Source: Psychrobacter fulvigenes | Lineage (GTDB): Bacteria; Pseudomonadota; Gammaproteobacteria; Pseudomonadales; Moraxellaceae | Direction: 5' to 3' | Assembly: GCF_904846155.1 (NCBI RefSeq) | Contig: NZ_CAJGZP010000001.1 | Coordinates: forward strand, 3,340,289 to 3,404,288 | Length of the DNA stretch: 64,000 nt | Part shown: piece by piece, positions 17,328 to 26,970 of the stretch | Position numbering within the stretch: the stretch's first letter is position 1 | How the letters are laid out: each line of letters opens with the position of its first letter | Notes under the pieces: model-generated | What the model saw: only the letters and a program-made list of their open reading frames with translations | Databases searched by the model: none | Told to the model about the DNA's origin: nothing | Translations under genes and position numbers: made by a program

Positions 17328-17435
17328 TATAGTCAAGGAGTTTTAAAATCGCTACAAGGCGACCGACCGCAGATAGTACACTAAGTACATCTAGGGCGGG
17401 TAACACCGTAGCGGTTTAAAAGTGCTCCGACTATA
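17328..17435. repeat. 108-bp palindromic repeat, MITE/REP-like
   Basis: The ends TATAGTC and GACTATA are perfect, and most of the interior pairs imperfectly: GGAG/CTCC, TTTTAAA/TTTAAAA, CGCTAC/GTAGCG, CAGAT/TCTA and GTAC/GTAC. The whole unit can therefore fold into one long cruciform or hairpin. It fills most of the gap between gph and fhs and encodes nothing. Its structure suggests a non-autonomous mobile or REP-type element. Confidence 0.8.
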
Positions 17436-17465
17436 CATACCTCTAACCCGTAACGAGACCTTGAT

Positions 17466-19175
17466 ATGCCCGTACCTAGCGACATAGCCATCGCCCAAAA
17501 CGTTACTCTACAACCCATCAACGACATTGCAAAAAAACTTGGTTTATCAGCTACTCATATCGAACCTTACGGACATTATAAGGCAAAAATAAATCCAGAC
17601 GATGTGTTTGCCATGCCAGCTAAGGCAAAGCAGAGCAAGTTGATATTGGTCACTGCCATTAATCCGACACCCGCTGGCGAAGGTAAAACCACGGTCACTA
17701 TCGGCCTAGCGGATGCACTAAACCGTATTCATCAGCAGCAAAACAGTGGTGAAAAAACGGTGGTTGCCATACGCGAGCCGTCCATCGGCCCAGTATTTGG
17801 AGTCAAAGGCGGTGCCGCTGGTGGCGGTTACGCGCAAGTACTGCCCATGGAGGATATCAACCTGCACTTTACCGGTGACTTTCATGCCATCGGCGCGGCC
17901 AATAACCTACTAGCCGCGATGCTAGACAATCATATTTATCAAGGTAACGAGCTAAATATCGATCCAAAGCAAGTGTTTTGGCGTCGTGCGGTAGATATGA
18001 ATGATCGGCAACTGCGCAACATTATCAGCGGCATTGGCAAAACCACAGACGGTGTGATGCGTGAAGATGGCTTTGATATCACCGTCGCCTCTGAAGTGAT
18101 GGCTATCTTTTGCTTAGCGACAGATTTGAATGATTTGAAACAGCGTTTGGGCAATATCTTGGTCGCCTTTAGCAAAGACAAACAGCCAATTTATGCCAAA
18201 GACCTCAATGCTCATGGGGCAATGGCAGTACTGTTGAAAGAAGCCATCAAACCCAACCTTGTACAGACGATCGAGGGCACGCCTGCCATTGTCCACGGCG
18301 GCCCATTTGCCAATATTGCCCATGGCTGCAACTCCGTTATTGCAACCCGCGTTGCCATGCATTTGGCAGATTACACCCTTACTGAGGCGGGCTTTGGTGC
18401 TGACCTTGGTGCGCAGAAATTTTGCGATATCAAATGCCGCTTATCAGGATTGACGCCAGATGCGGCCGTTATCGTCGCCACCATCAGAGCGTTGAAATAC
18501 AATGGTGGGGTCGCTAAAGACGAGCTAACGACTGAGAACTTGCCAGCACTTGAGCAAGGTCTGCCAAATCTGATGAAGCATATCAAAAACATGCAGGAAG
18601 TGTATGGGCTACCCGTAGTCGTCGCCATTAACCAGTTTGTCAGTGATACTGACGCTGAGGTTGAGTTGGTGCGACAAGCCTGCCTAGAAAAAGGCGTAGA
18701 AGTCGCGCTGACACAAGTATGGGAAAAAGGCGGCGCTGGCGGTGAAGACTTAGCACACGCTTTAATTAAGCTGCTTGATGATAGCAGCCATCAGCCCAAC
18801 CAATTTCGTTTGGCTTATGACAGTGACAACAGTATTGCTTATAAGATTCGCACGATTGCACAGCGAATCTATGGCGCCGATGATATCGATATCAGTAGCT
18901 TGGCCGAGGCTAAAATACGCCGCCTAGAAGAATTAAATCTCGACAAGATGCCCATCTGTATCGCCAAAACCCAGTATTCGCTCACTGATGATGCCAAACG
19001 ACTTGGCCGGCCTACTGGCTTTGATATTCATGTACGCGATATCAGCATCTCATCTGGTGCAGGGTTTATCGTGGTGATTTGCGGCCCAATCATGAAAATG
19101 CCTGGCCTACCCAAACGTCCTTCAGCGGAGCATATTGATTTAGACGATGCTGGCAATATTACTGGGCTGTTTTAA
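17466..19175 (+). CDS. fhs: Formate-tetrahydrofolate ligase
   Basis: A 569-residue cytoplasmic enzyme that makes 10-formyl-tetrahydrofolate from formate, ATP and tetrahydrofolate. The ATP-binding loop is TPAGEGKTT at about residue 69. EPSIGPVFGVKGGAAGGGYAQVLPMEDINLHFTGD and the segment TEAGFGADLGAQKF are family signatures, and the C-terminus ends in GPIMKMPGLPKRPSAE. It is complete. It provides one-carbon units alongside or instead of the FolD route. Confidence 0.96.
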   Translation: MPVPSDIAIAQNVTLQPINDIAKKLGLSATHIEPYGHYKAKINPDDVFAMPAKAKQSKLILVTAINPTPAGEGKTTVTIGLADALNRIHQQQNSGEKTVVAIREPSIGPVFGVKGGAAGGGYAQVLPMEDINLHFTGDFHAIGAANNLLAAMLDNHIYQGNELNIDPKQVFWRRAVDMNDRQLRNIISGIGKTTDGVMREDGFDITVASEVMAIFCLATDLNDLKQRLGNILVAFSKDKQPIYAKDLNAHGAMAVLLKEAIKPNLVQTIEGTPAIVHGGPFANIAHGCNSVIATRVAMHLADYTLTEAGFGADLGAQKFCDIKCRLSGLTPDAAVIVATIRALKYNGGVAKDELTTENLPALEQGLPNLMKHIKNMQEVYGLPVVVAINQFVSDTDAEVELVRQACLEKGVEVALTQVWEKGGAGGEDLAHALIKLLDDSSHQPNQFRLAYDSDNSIAYKIRTIAQRIYGADDIDISSLAEAKIRRLEELNLDKMPICIAKTQYSLTDDAKRLGRPTGFDIHVRDISISSGAGFIVVICGPIMKMPGLPKRPSAEHIDLDDAGNITGLF

Positions 19176-19219
19176 TTTCAGTAATTTCTTTTTAAAGCTT
19201 GTATTAAACACCTTATACC

Positions 19220-19252
19220 AAAAGCCCTTCTAACTTTTAGAGGGGCTTTTTT
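19220..19252 (+). terminator. fhs terminator
   Basis: AAAAGCCC(T)TCTAA pairs with TTAGAGGGGCTTTTTT in a compact hairpin with a T run, 45 bases after the fhs stop. Confidence 0.8.
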
Positions 19253-20105
19253 ATGGAAACACTCTAAGACTTAACACTCAAATATAACGAGTACGCCGAA
19301 ACTCAGCCTTACTAATACTAATTTCCAGTTTTAATATTGCATTGTCTCAAATTTTATGAATTGAGCTATTCAGCACTTCAGATGACATTTAACTTTGTAT
19401 GTTTTGTGTACCTTTAAACTCTCAAATAAGGTCAACAGAAATCATTTAATACTGAATACTATCCATATAACCCTTAGATTAAAACTTAAAAAAAACCAAC
19501 CAAAAACCCTAAATTATTGATATTAAATCGGTTTTAACGATACTTTTAATGATTGTATCTTTATATGTAATAACTTTTCTTTATTTTATAACCTCTCTGT
19601 AGGACGTTTTAACTTTTGTAAATATATGCATCTAATAAGTTAATAATTAAGCAATAGTAGCGAAATAGTTTTATCTTAGGAAAGGTGAACATAAGTTGCT
19701 TGATACTTGAACGCAGAATTTATTATAGATAGGTCGTTAGAAGTTCTCACTGTCTTGATAAATTCAGTCATTTGCTAAACATTTAGTAACTGCTCATCGC
19801 GCAATAATAAAACAGCCAATAACCATATAACATAATTCATCAAATACATAAGTCACCATACGTATATTGATATCTTACAAAATTAGAGTGCATCAACAAT
19901 ACTCACAGTAATCAAATTATGATTATGCCCACATTTTGTACGCTAAGGATGGTGTACACAGGAGAATACCCTCCCTGCCATTCTTAATATTATCACCTGA
20001 CTGTATGACCTGATAAAAACCACTGTTTCATGTTTAGTTGATACTTTGCACTTTTATTAATATTTAGTTTTGTCAGCCACTATATGCCAGCTATATGAGG
20101 ATATT
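19253..20105. other. Long AT-rich non-coding region upstream of the cytochrome/flavoenzyme genes
   Basis: About 850 bases with no open frame of credible coding character. It is markedly AT-rich compared with neighbouring genes. A small palindrome TAATCA-aatta-TGATTA lies at 19909-19925, and TGTAC...GTACA half sites lie near 19937-19955, about 150-200 bases before the cytochrome gene. They could be regulator sites. The length suggests complex regulation, an undetected small RNA, or decayed sequence; nothing firmer can be said. Confidence 0.5.
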
Positions 20106-21530
20106 ATGAAGCCACTTTCTGTGATGTTGTCGATGCTTGCCATCGGTATCACCTCTAGCGCCGCGATGGCTCAAGCGACCAGCTTACCTAACGTTAGCCC
20201 AGCCAATAGTGATTTGGCCAACCGCGGTGCTTATATCGCGCGTGCAGCCGATTGTATGGCATGTCACGGTGAGGACTATACGGGCGGCACTGCCATCGAA
20301 ACCCCAATGGGCGGTATCTATGCCACTAATATCACCCCATCCAAACGCTACGGCATCGGCAACTATAGCGAAGCCGATCTAAAAAAGGCACTACAAAAAG
20401 GTCGTGCGCCCAGTCACATGCTCTATCCTGCAATGCCTTATCCGTCTTATAGTGGGATGACTGATGAAGATATTAGTGCACTATTTGCCTACTTGCAGAC
20501 AGTACCTGTCTATGATCAGGCTCCTGATTATAAGACTGACCTGCCCTTTCCCTTTAACATTCGTACACTCATGCTGGGCTGGAACGTGCTCAATATTCCT
20601 TCTTCCACTAACCGTGAAGGGCTTACTGAAGTACAGCAGCGCGGTGAATACTTAGTCAATAATCTGGGGCATTGCGGCACTTGTCACACGCCGCGCAATG
20701 CTACCATGGGCTTCGATAAAAGCAAATATCTGGCAGGGGCACAGCTTGGCCATTGGTATGCACCAAATATCACTCCAGATGCGCTTAGTGGTATCGGCAG
20801 TTGGAGTGAGCAAGATATTGTCACTTATCTACGCACAGGTGAGCTCGACCAACGCGCCTTTGCTGGCGGCCCTATGGGTGAAGCAGTTGCACACAGTACC
20901 CGCTACCTAAAGAATGAAGACTTAGGAGCCATTGCCTCTTACCTAAAAGCAGTACCTGCCATTCAGACCGATGATAAGGTCACTGCAGTCGATGCGTCAC
21001 GTCTACCAAGTCCGATAGACGAGTCAATTACCCATGATCTTGTCGCTCAAAAAGACTATCTGGCCGAGGCTAAAGCAGAGGTAGCAAATGGTAGTAACTC
21101 ACCTGAAGCATTATATTTGGCTACCTGCGCAAGCTGTCATGGTGTTGACGGCTACGGTCAACCTGATGCTCAATACTCACCCATTGTTGGTCTCAGCAGT
21201 ATCCGCCGTGAAAGGCCTGATGCACTCGTCAATATGATTGTCCACGGTGTGGAAGGCAGTACCAATACCTCACCTATCATGCCAGGGTTTTCCGATGATC
21301 TAAACAGTGAGCAAATTGCCAGTATCGCTAACTATGTACGCGTTAACTTTGGAGGACTGACCAGCAGCAATGTAAAAGCTGCCGATGTCGACCGTATAGC
21401 AGCAGGCGAGGATCAAAGACCATTCTTGATTAAATATGCAGGTTTTCTAGCAATATTAGGCATCCTTGTCGCCATTATCGTCATTATATTTATTATACGC
21501 GCAATCATACGCTCTAGACGTCATCGCTAG
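20106..21530 (+). CDS. Triheme cytochrome c, periplasmic, membrane-anchored
   Basis: 474 residues from the ATG at 20106, chosen because a signal peptide begins there (MKPLSVMLSMLAIGITSSAA, cut near AMAQA). Three c-type heme motifs follow: CMACH (residues 50-54), CGTCH (190-194) and CASCH (341-345), each in its own cytochrome domain. A C-terminal helix (about 445-467) with a basic tail RSRRHR anchors it in the inner membrane. The triheme architecture matches the cytochrome subunits of alcohol and gluconate dehydrogenases, which pass electrons to quinone or oxidases. No dehydrogenase of those families lies beside it. Its partner is probably the flavin amine oxidase immediately downstream. Confidence 0.9.
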   Translation: MKPLSVMLSMLAIGITSSAAMAQATSLPNVSPANSDLANRGAYIARAADCMACHGEDYTGGTAIETPMGGIYATNITPSKRYGIGNYSEADLKKALQKGRAPSHMLYPAMPYPSYSGMTDEDISALFAYLQTVPVYDQAPDYKTDLPFPFNIRTLMLGWNVLNIPSSTNREGLTEVQQRGEYLVNNLGHCGTCHTPRNATMGFDKSKYLAGAQLGHWYAPNITPDALSGIGSWSEQDIVTYLRTGELDQRAFAGGPMGEAVAHSTRYLKNEDLGAIASYLKAVPAIQTDDKVTAVDASRLPSPIDESITHDLVAQKDYLAEAKAEVANGSNSPEALYLATCASCHGVDGYGQPDAQYSPIVGLSSIRRERPDALVNMIVHGVEGSTNTSPIMPGFSDDLNSEQIASIANYVRVNFGGLTSSNVKAADVDRIAAGEDQRPFLIKYAGFLAILGILVAIIVIIFIIRAIIRSRRHR

Positions 21531-21724
21531 TTTGAGTTTTTTAATCAAACAGCAAGGCTATTAACGATATAAAAGCGTTCGAAACGCTGATGACAAGACA
21601 TGAATGAAGGGCAAAAAGGTAAGGCACTAAAGCTTGGCTTGTAAAACGACTCTATAAGCTAAGCCTATAATAAAAGTAAGCATCTACCAACATGCGCGAA
21701 CGTCATACTATAAAGGACACCATC

Positions 21725-23326
21725 ATGAAAGACATGCTTCAATCACCCACACGGCGCCAATTGCTCTCGATGATCGGTAAAACAGCGGGCGCAACTGCAA
21801 TGTATCAGGCAATGACCACACTAGGATTTGCCTCGGAGTCTACTTTTGAAGAATCTATGGAGCTTGAAGGCGCACCTCCAGGAGCAAGTATTGTGATCCT
21901 CGGTGCAGGTCTTGGTGGCCTGACTGCCGCCTATGAGCTGCGCAAAGCAGGCTACGATGTCAAAGTTCTTGAGTATCAAAATCGCGGCGGCGGCCGCTGT
22001 TGGTCTCTAAATGGTGGTGAAAAATATACTGAGCTTGGCGGCGAAGAGGTCACTTGCGACTTTGAAGAAGGTAACTATCTAAATGGTGGGCCATGGCGCT
22101 TGCCAAGCCATCATTATGCCGTGTTTCACTATTGCAAAAAGTTCGGCGTAGAGCTGCAACCCTTTATCCAAACCAACGACCGCGCTTACTTGCATCGTAC
22201 AGACCATTTTAATGGTGTGCCGCAGCGCTTGGGCGATGTCAAAAACGACATACGTGGTCACGTATCAGAGCTGTTATCAAAGTCTGTAAACGTAGGCGGT
22301 CTAGATCGTTCAGTCAATAGTGAGGATAAAGAAAAGTTGCTCGAAGGCTTGCGAGGTTGGGGCGTACTCGATAAAGACTATCGCTATAGATCTAGCCATG
22401 CAACCACTAAGCATCGCGGCTTTAGTGTCTTTCCAGGTGGTGGTTTGATGCCAAATGAGACACCCTCAAAGACCCTACCGATGAGTGAGATTTTGAGCTC
22501 AGGTATGTGGGCAGATATCTACGGTGAGCATACTACTTACAGTCATCAGCCTACGATGTTTCAGCCTGTCGGTGGTATGGAAAAAATCGGTGAGGCATTC
22601 ACGCGTGAATGCGCTGATATGATTGAGTTCAATGCCAAGGTTACTAAGATCCATCAAGATGATAGCGGGGTCACAGTTGATTATGTCGATAGTAATAATC
22701 CAGAAGGGCCAACTAAGACCGTACGTGCCGACTGGTGTATCTGCAATATCCCACTGACGGTATTGACCCAGATTGACATCAACGTCTCAAAGCCTATGAA
22801 ACAGGCAATGGCGGCAGTGCCTTATGACACTTCCTATAAAGTAGGACTAGAGTTCAACCGTCGTTTTTGGGAAGAGGACGAATGGATCTATGGCGGTGTC
22901 ACTTATACCGATATGCCTATCAGACAGATCTCTTATCCATCAGGCAATATGTTTAAAGATGGCACAGGCGTATTACTAGGTGCTTACGGCTTCGGCGCCA
23001 CTTCTTATAAGTTTAATACGCTGACGCCGCAAGAGCGTATCAATGTAGCGCTTGCTTACGGTAAATATATCCACCCACAGTATCCAAAAGAGTTCCGCTC
23101 GGGGACTTCGGTAGTATGGCATCGTATCCCTTGGACCTTGGGCTGCTATGGCATTTGGAGTGATTCCAGTCGGAAGCAGCATTACGATACACTCTGCAGT
23201 ATCGATAACCGTATCGTGCTGACAGGCGAACACTGCTCACACATTCCTGCTTGGTTAGAAGGCGCTATTTTGTCTGGTTTAGACACAGCCAATCGCCTAC
23301 ATAAAAAAGCTAAAATGCTTGGTTAA
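21725..23326 (+). CDS. Exported FAD-dependent amine oxidase/dehydrogenase
   Basis: 533 residues from the ATG at 21725, preceded by AAAGGA at 21714-21719. The N-terminus has a Tat-like signal: SPTRRQLLSMIGKTAGATAM, with two adjacent arginines before a hydrophobic stretch. The FAD-binding motif is VILGAGLGGLTAAYELRKAG with the acidic residue in KVLEYQNRGGGRC. The C-terminal flavin motif is LTGEHCSHIPAWLEGAILSG. It belongs to the flavin amine oxidase superfamily (L-amino acid oxidase, monoamine oxidase, nicotine oxidoreductase). Flanking cytochrome c genes suggest that electrons leave to cytochrome c rather than to oxygen. The substrate is unknown. Confidence 0.88.
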   Translation: MKDMLQSPTRRQLLSMIGKTAGATAMYQAMTTLGFASESTFEESMELEGAPPGASIVILGAGLGGLTAAYELRKAGYDVKVLEYQNRGGGRCWSLNGGEKYTELGGEEVTCDFEEGNYLNGGPWRLPSHHYAVFHYCKKFGVELQPFIQTNDRAYLHRTDHFNGVPQRLGDVKNDIRGHVSELLSKSVNVGGLDRSVNSEDKEKLLEGLRGWGVLDKDYRYRSSHATTKHRGFSVFPGGGLMPNETPSKTLPMSEILSSGMWADIYGEHTTYSHQPTMFQPVGGMEKIGEAFTRECADMIEFNAKVTKIHQDDSGVTVDYVDSNNPEGPTKTVRADWCICNIPLTVLTQIDINVSKPMKQAMAAVPYDTSYKVGLEFNRRFWEEDEWIYGGVTYTDMPIRQISYPSGNMFKDGTGVLLGAYGFGATSYKFNTLTPQERINVALAYGKYIHPQYPKEFRSGTSVVWHRIPWTLGCYGIWSDSSRKQHYDTLCSIDNRIVLTGEHCSHIPAWLEGAILSGLDTANRLHKKAKMLG

Positions 23327-23416
23327 CTTTTATCAGTTAACGCAATCGCAGCTTACAACACTGTGGTTTAGCTAATAATGTGGTTCAACTTATAACGATA
23401 AAATTCAGAGGCAATC

Positions 23417-24061
23417 ATGGACAATACAATCATGGAAAGCATGAAATCCAACGCATTTGCTATCATGTTGCTAAGCCTAGGCTGCGGTGCTGCATTATCA
23501 GGTTGTAGCCAACGTGCAGGTGACGTCGAGACAGTGGCAAGCAAACAAGAGCAAGAGACAGCGCAAGCGGTTGACTATCAAGAGAGCCGTAATTCGGGTG
23601 CTTGGGGCGGTGTCTATATGACCCGTGAAGAGCTCAAAGCACCCAAAGTCAATATCGTTGACGACAGCTCACTCCCAAGTATGGAAAACGATCCAAGTAT
23701 TGCAGAATGGGAAGCCAAGTTCGAAGGCACCAATGCCTTTGTCACGACCGACGGCAAAAAACTATACCATGACTCATGCGCCGGCTGTCATATGCATGAG
23801 GGTGAAGGTGCATTTGGAGCAGGGTACTATCCGCCCCTAGCCAACAACAGTAAGATGGAATCTAAGTACTACACCATCAATATCTTGATCAATGGTTTCC
23901 GTGGTATGCCATCATTCCATACCATGATGAATGATGAGCAGATGGCGGCTGTTACTGAATATGTGATGAATGAGCTCAATGATTATAAAGAGACAGTCAC
24001 TGCTGAAGATGTAGAAAAGCTAAGGCATGCCAATCCGCCAGGTGTAGATCCAAGTGTCTAA
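23417..24061 (+). CDS. Monoheme cytochrome c lipoprotein
   Basis: A 214-residue protein with a lipoprotein signal peptide: the lipobox LSGC places the lipidated cysteine at residue 30. After a charged linker there is one heme motif CAGCH (residues 121-125). GMPSFHTMMNDEQMAAVTEYVM further on supplies a candidate methionine ligand and the final helix of a class I cytochrome c. GAGG precedes the ATG at a good distance. It lies 90 bases after the flavoenzyme with no terminator seen, so the three genes 20106-24061 probably form one transcript. Confidence 0.88.
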   Translation: MDNTIMESMKSNAFAIMLLSLGCGAALSGCSQRAGDVETVASKQEQETAQAVDYQESRNSGAWGGVYMTREELKAPKVNIVDDSSLPSMENDPSIAEWEAKFEGTNAFVTTDGKKLYHDSCAGCHMHEGEGAFGAGYYPPLANNSKMESKYYTINILINGFRGMPSFHTMMNDEQMAAVTEYVMNELNDYKETVTAEDVEKLRHANPPGVDPSV

Positions 24062-24103
24062 TACGATCGGTATTATTACGGTATAGCGGAGGTATGAATA
24101 GTA

Positions 24104-25672
24104 TTATTTGCTGCGATAGCTAAGTGCTTCAGACACATGAGCGCTGGTAATATCAATACTATCAGCAAGATCGGCAATCGTGCGTGCGACTCGTAATACT
24201 CGATGATAGCCACGCGCAGATAAGTTCAAGCGCTGCTGCGCCATCTGTAATAACTGCTGCTCGCCCTCTCCTAGCTTTATAAACTGATCAAGCTCGCTCG
24301 GATTGAGCTCATTGTTGACCTTTTTTTGCCGTGACATTTGTCGCTTATGTGCCTCTGCCACCCGAGTGCGTACTTGCTGAGACGTCTCGCCAGCCTGACT
24401 ATTTTGCAAATCTGCAATAGGGAGCGCTGGTACCGTAATATGTAGATCAATCCGATCAAGCAGCGGCCCTGATAGTTTGTCTTGATAGCGTTTTATTTGC
24501 TCAGGACGACAGCGACAGCGCCCTGATCCATCACCATCATAGCCACAAGGGCAAGGATTCATCGCCGCCACCAATTGAAAGTTCGCTGGAAATGTCATCT
24601 GCGAGTTGGCACGGCTAATGGTTATTTGCTTGGCCTCAAGCGGCTGACGCAATACCTCTAATACCGTACGGTCAAACTCAGGTAATTCATCGAGAAACAA
24701 AACGCCCTTATTTGCAAGGGTAATCTCACCAGGTTTGGGGCGTGAACCCCCACCAACCAAAGCCACGGCTGATATGGTGTGATGGACTTGTCTGAATGGC
24801 CGTGTTCCATAGTCATAATCGCTGTCTGCCACCGAGTAGGTACTGGCAACCTCTAACGCGTCCTCGTCACTTAAATCAGGCAGGATAGTCGGTAGCCGCG
24901 ATGCCATCAATGTCTTCCCCGAACCCGGTGGCCCTGTAAATAATAGTGAATGACCACCAGCAGCAGCAATCTCTAAGGCGCGCCTAGCATGATGCTGACC
25001 TTTAACATCCGCTAAATCTACTTTGTAACCCGCGTGCTGTTGTACTGGACTGGGCGTGACAGTCTCCAAACACTCATAAGTCCCGCTTGGGTCTGCTAGC
25101 GATTGTAAATGGTCACAAACTGCTTTTAGACTTTGAGCGCCCAATACCTCTACTCCCTCGACACGGCTGGCTTCCGCACCATTATCTATCGGTACGATTA
25201 ACTGTACTGTTTGTCCTTGCTCACTCAGTTGTTGGTCATTGTTTTTTGACGCTTGCACTACCTTTGACGCCAATGCCTCTGCTTTTATCGCTCGAGCGAC
25301 AGCCAGGCTTCCAGTCACTTGCCGCAGGTTGCCATTTAGCGCAAGCTCACCGATAAACTCAAACCCTGACAGTACTTCTGGCTCTAGTTGACCACTGGCT
25401 GCCAAGATGCCAATGGCAATAGGCAAGTCTAGCCTTGCGCCATCTTTTGGCAGGTCTGCCGGGGCCAAGTTAATCGTTAAGCGGCGATTGGGAAACTGGA
25501 AACCTGAATTAAGAATCGCTGAGCGCACTCTGTCTTTACTCTCGCGTACAGCAGCTTCGGGTAAACCCACAATGGTAAGCGCTGGCAAGCCTTGTGACAG
25601 ATGCACCTCAATAATAACCTTTGGCGCGTGCAGGCCAACGACCGAACGCGTATAGACTTGGGCAAACGACAT
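24104..25672 (-). CDS. comM: YifB/ComM family Mg-chelatase-like AAA+ ATPase
   Basis: 522 residues. The N-terminal Lon-like (S5-fold) domain spans about residues 20-150 (VEVHLSQGLPALTIVGLPEAAVRESKDRV). A central AAA+ module carries Walker A GPPGSGKT and Walker B LFLDELPEF, and PCPCGYDGDGSGRCRC is the zinc-type cysteine insertion. The C-terminal Mg-chelatase domain ends in YHRVLRVARTIADL. ComM is a hexameric helicase that promotes branch migration during natural transformation. dprA at 44314 is a second transformation gene in the window. Confidence 0.94.
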   Translation of the reverse strand: MSFAQVYTRSVVGLHAPKVIIEVHLSQGLPALTIVGLPEAAVRESKDRVRSAILNSGFQFPNRRLTINLAPADLPKDGARLDLPIAIGILAASGQLEPEVLSGFEFIGELALNGNLRQVTGSLAVARAIKAEALASKVVQASKNNDQQLSEQGQTVQLIVPIDNGAEASRVEGVEVLGAQSLKAVCDHLQSLADPSGTYECLETVTPSPVQQHAGYKVDLADVKGQHHARRALEIAAAGGHSLLFTGPPGSGKTLMASRLPTILPDLSDEDALEVASTYSVADSDYDYGTRPFRQVHHTISAVALVGGGSRPKPGEITLANKGVLFLDELPEFDRTVLEVLRQPLEAKQITISRANSQMTFPANFQLVAAMNPCPCGYDGDGSGRCRCRPEQIKRYQDKLSGPLLDRIDLHITVPALPIADLQNSQAGETSQQVRTRVAEAHKRQMSRQKKVNNELNPSELDQFIKLGEGEQQLLQMAQQRLNLSARGYHRVLRVARTIADLADSIDITSAHVSEALSYRSK

Positions 25673-25823
25673 GAGCGTTTCCTAATAGAGGGAATATTGA
25701 TAATAGAGCATTCATTAACTGTGCGCAAATAGTGTGCTTTATTATTTAGAATAAAAATAGATCTTGAATGGTAAAATTAAAATATAAGGCAGTCGATTCA
25801 AATATAAAAGCCTAGGAGTATCC

Positions 25824-26774
25824 ATGAGCGACATTAATTATAAGTATTATCTTAAACAGTTGGGATTTACAGAGTCGGAGATTAATCAATCGATTACTCC
25901 TGATTTAGATACCCTAAAACGTTTACAGTTGGCACATTTAACGCAGTATCCTTTTCAGAGCGTGACCACTATTTTGGATAGACCAGTGGACTTAGAAGAG
26001 GAGACAATCTATGACAAGTTAGTTGTGCGACGTTTAGGCGGATATTGTTATGAGCTCAATGGTTTATTTTTAGCGCTGCTACGCCATTTAGGTTATGAGG
26101 CGCGTGTCATTACTGGCATCGTTATTATAAACAATCAACTCGAGCCGCGTAACGCTCGCACTCATATGGCTTTGATGGTGACTGTTAATGAACAAAACTA
26201 TTTGGTTGATGTGGGTTTCGGTGGTCTAGTGCCCAGTGCACCTTTACTATTTACCTATAATCAAGATAACTACAAAGCTGATACTCAAAAGGACAATGAT
26301 CAACTCGAGCCACAAATACAAACTACGCCGCATGGCCGCTATAAAATCATTAAAGATGATAGCTTCGATAATCAATCTGAGAACCCGATACTACCTCATG
26401 CCCAAGTAAATTATGAGCGCTATATCTTATGCTGCGAAGTTAAGTCTGAATGGCAGATGCTCTATGTTTTTGACCTATTACCGCAAATCCAAATGGATAT
26501 GATTGTCGGTAGTTGGTATATCTCCACTTATCCGAAATCGCCTTTCAAAACTAGGCTCATGGCTTCAAGACTTGATAAAGACGGTAGAAGGCACACGTTA
26601 TTGAATGATAAATATCAGTGTCATCAGCTGGGCAAACCCAGTCAAAGCACTATTCTAAAAGACCTAAATGAAGTATTGACGCAGCTAAAGGAAGTGTTTT
26701 GGATAGATATCGCTGATAAGCTAACTCCAAATGAGCAGCGAAAACTGCAGCATTTTTTGGAAAACAATCAATAA
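25824..26774 (+). CDS. Arylamine N-acetyltransferase
   Basis: A 316-residue NAT-family enzyme that transfers acetyl from acetyl-CoA to arylamines or hydrazines. The catalytic triad is visible: Cys in RRLGGYCYELNGLF, His in ARTHMALM and Asp in LVDVGFGG. The N-terminal helical part contains HLTQYPFQSVTTIL, the standard family segment. It is somewhat longer than typical NATs because of a charged loop around residues 150-190. AGGAG precedes the ATG. It is divergent from comM. Confidence 0.93.
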   Translation: MSDINYKYYLKQLGFTESEINQSITPDLDTLKRLQLAHLTQYPFQSVTTILDRPVDLEEETIYDKLVVRRLGGYCYELNGLFLALLRHLGYEARVITGIVIINNQLEPRNARTHMALMVTVNEQNYLVDVGFGGLVPSAPLLFTYNQDNYKADTQKDNDQLEPQIQTTPHGRYKIIKDDSFDNQSENPILPHAQVNYERYILCCEVKSEWQMLYVFDLLPQIQMDMIVGSWYISTYPKSPFKTRLMASRLDKDGRRHTLLNDKYQCHQLGKPSQSTILKDLNEVLTQLKEVFWIDIADKLTPNEQRKLQHFLENNQ

Positions 26775-26970
26775 ATAGTCCCTATATAAAACCCACCAGC
26801 CACCACAATACTAACAAGGATTTGCTATACTAAACCCTATCTATTCAACCATCACTTATTACCAATTAGACGATAAAGACTTAGTTATTAATACCAACAA
26901 TAACAAGTGTTTAGTAACATTTATCTCATGGGCGTTTAAAATAGTAAGATGGTAATATCAGGAGTACCGT

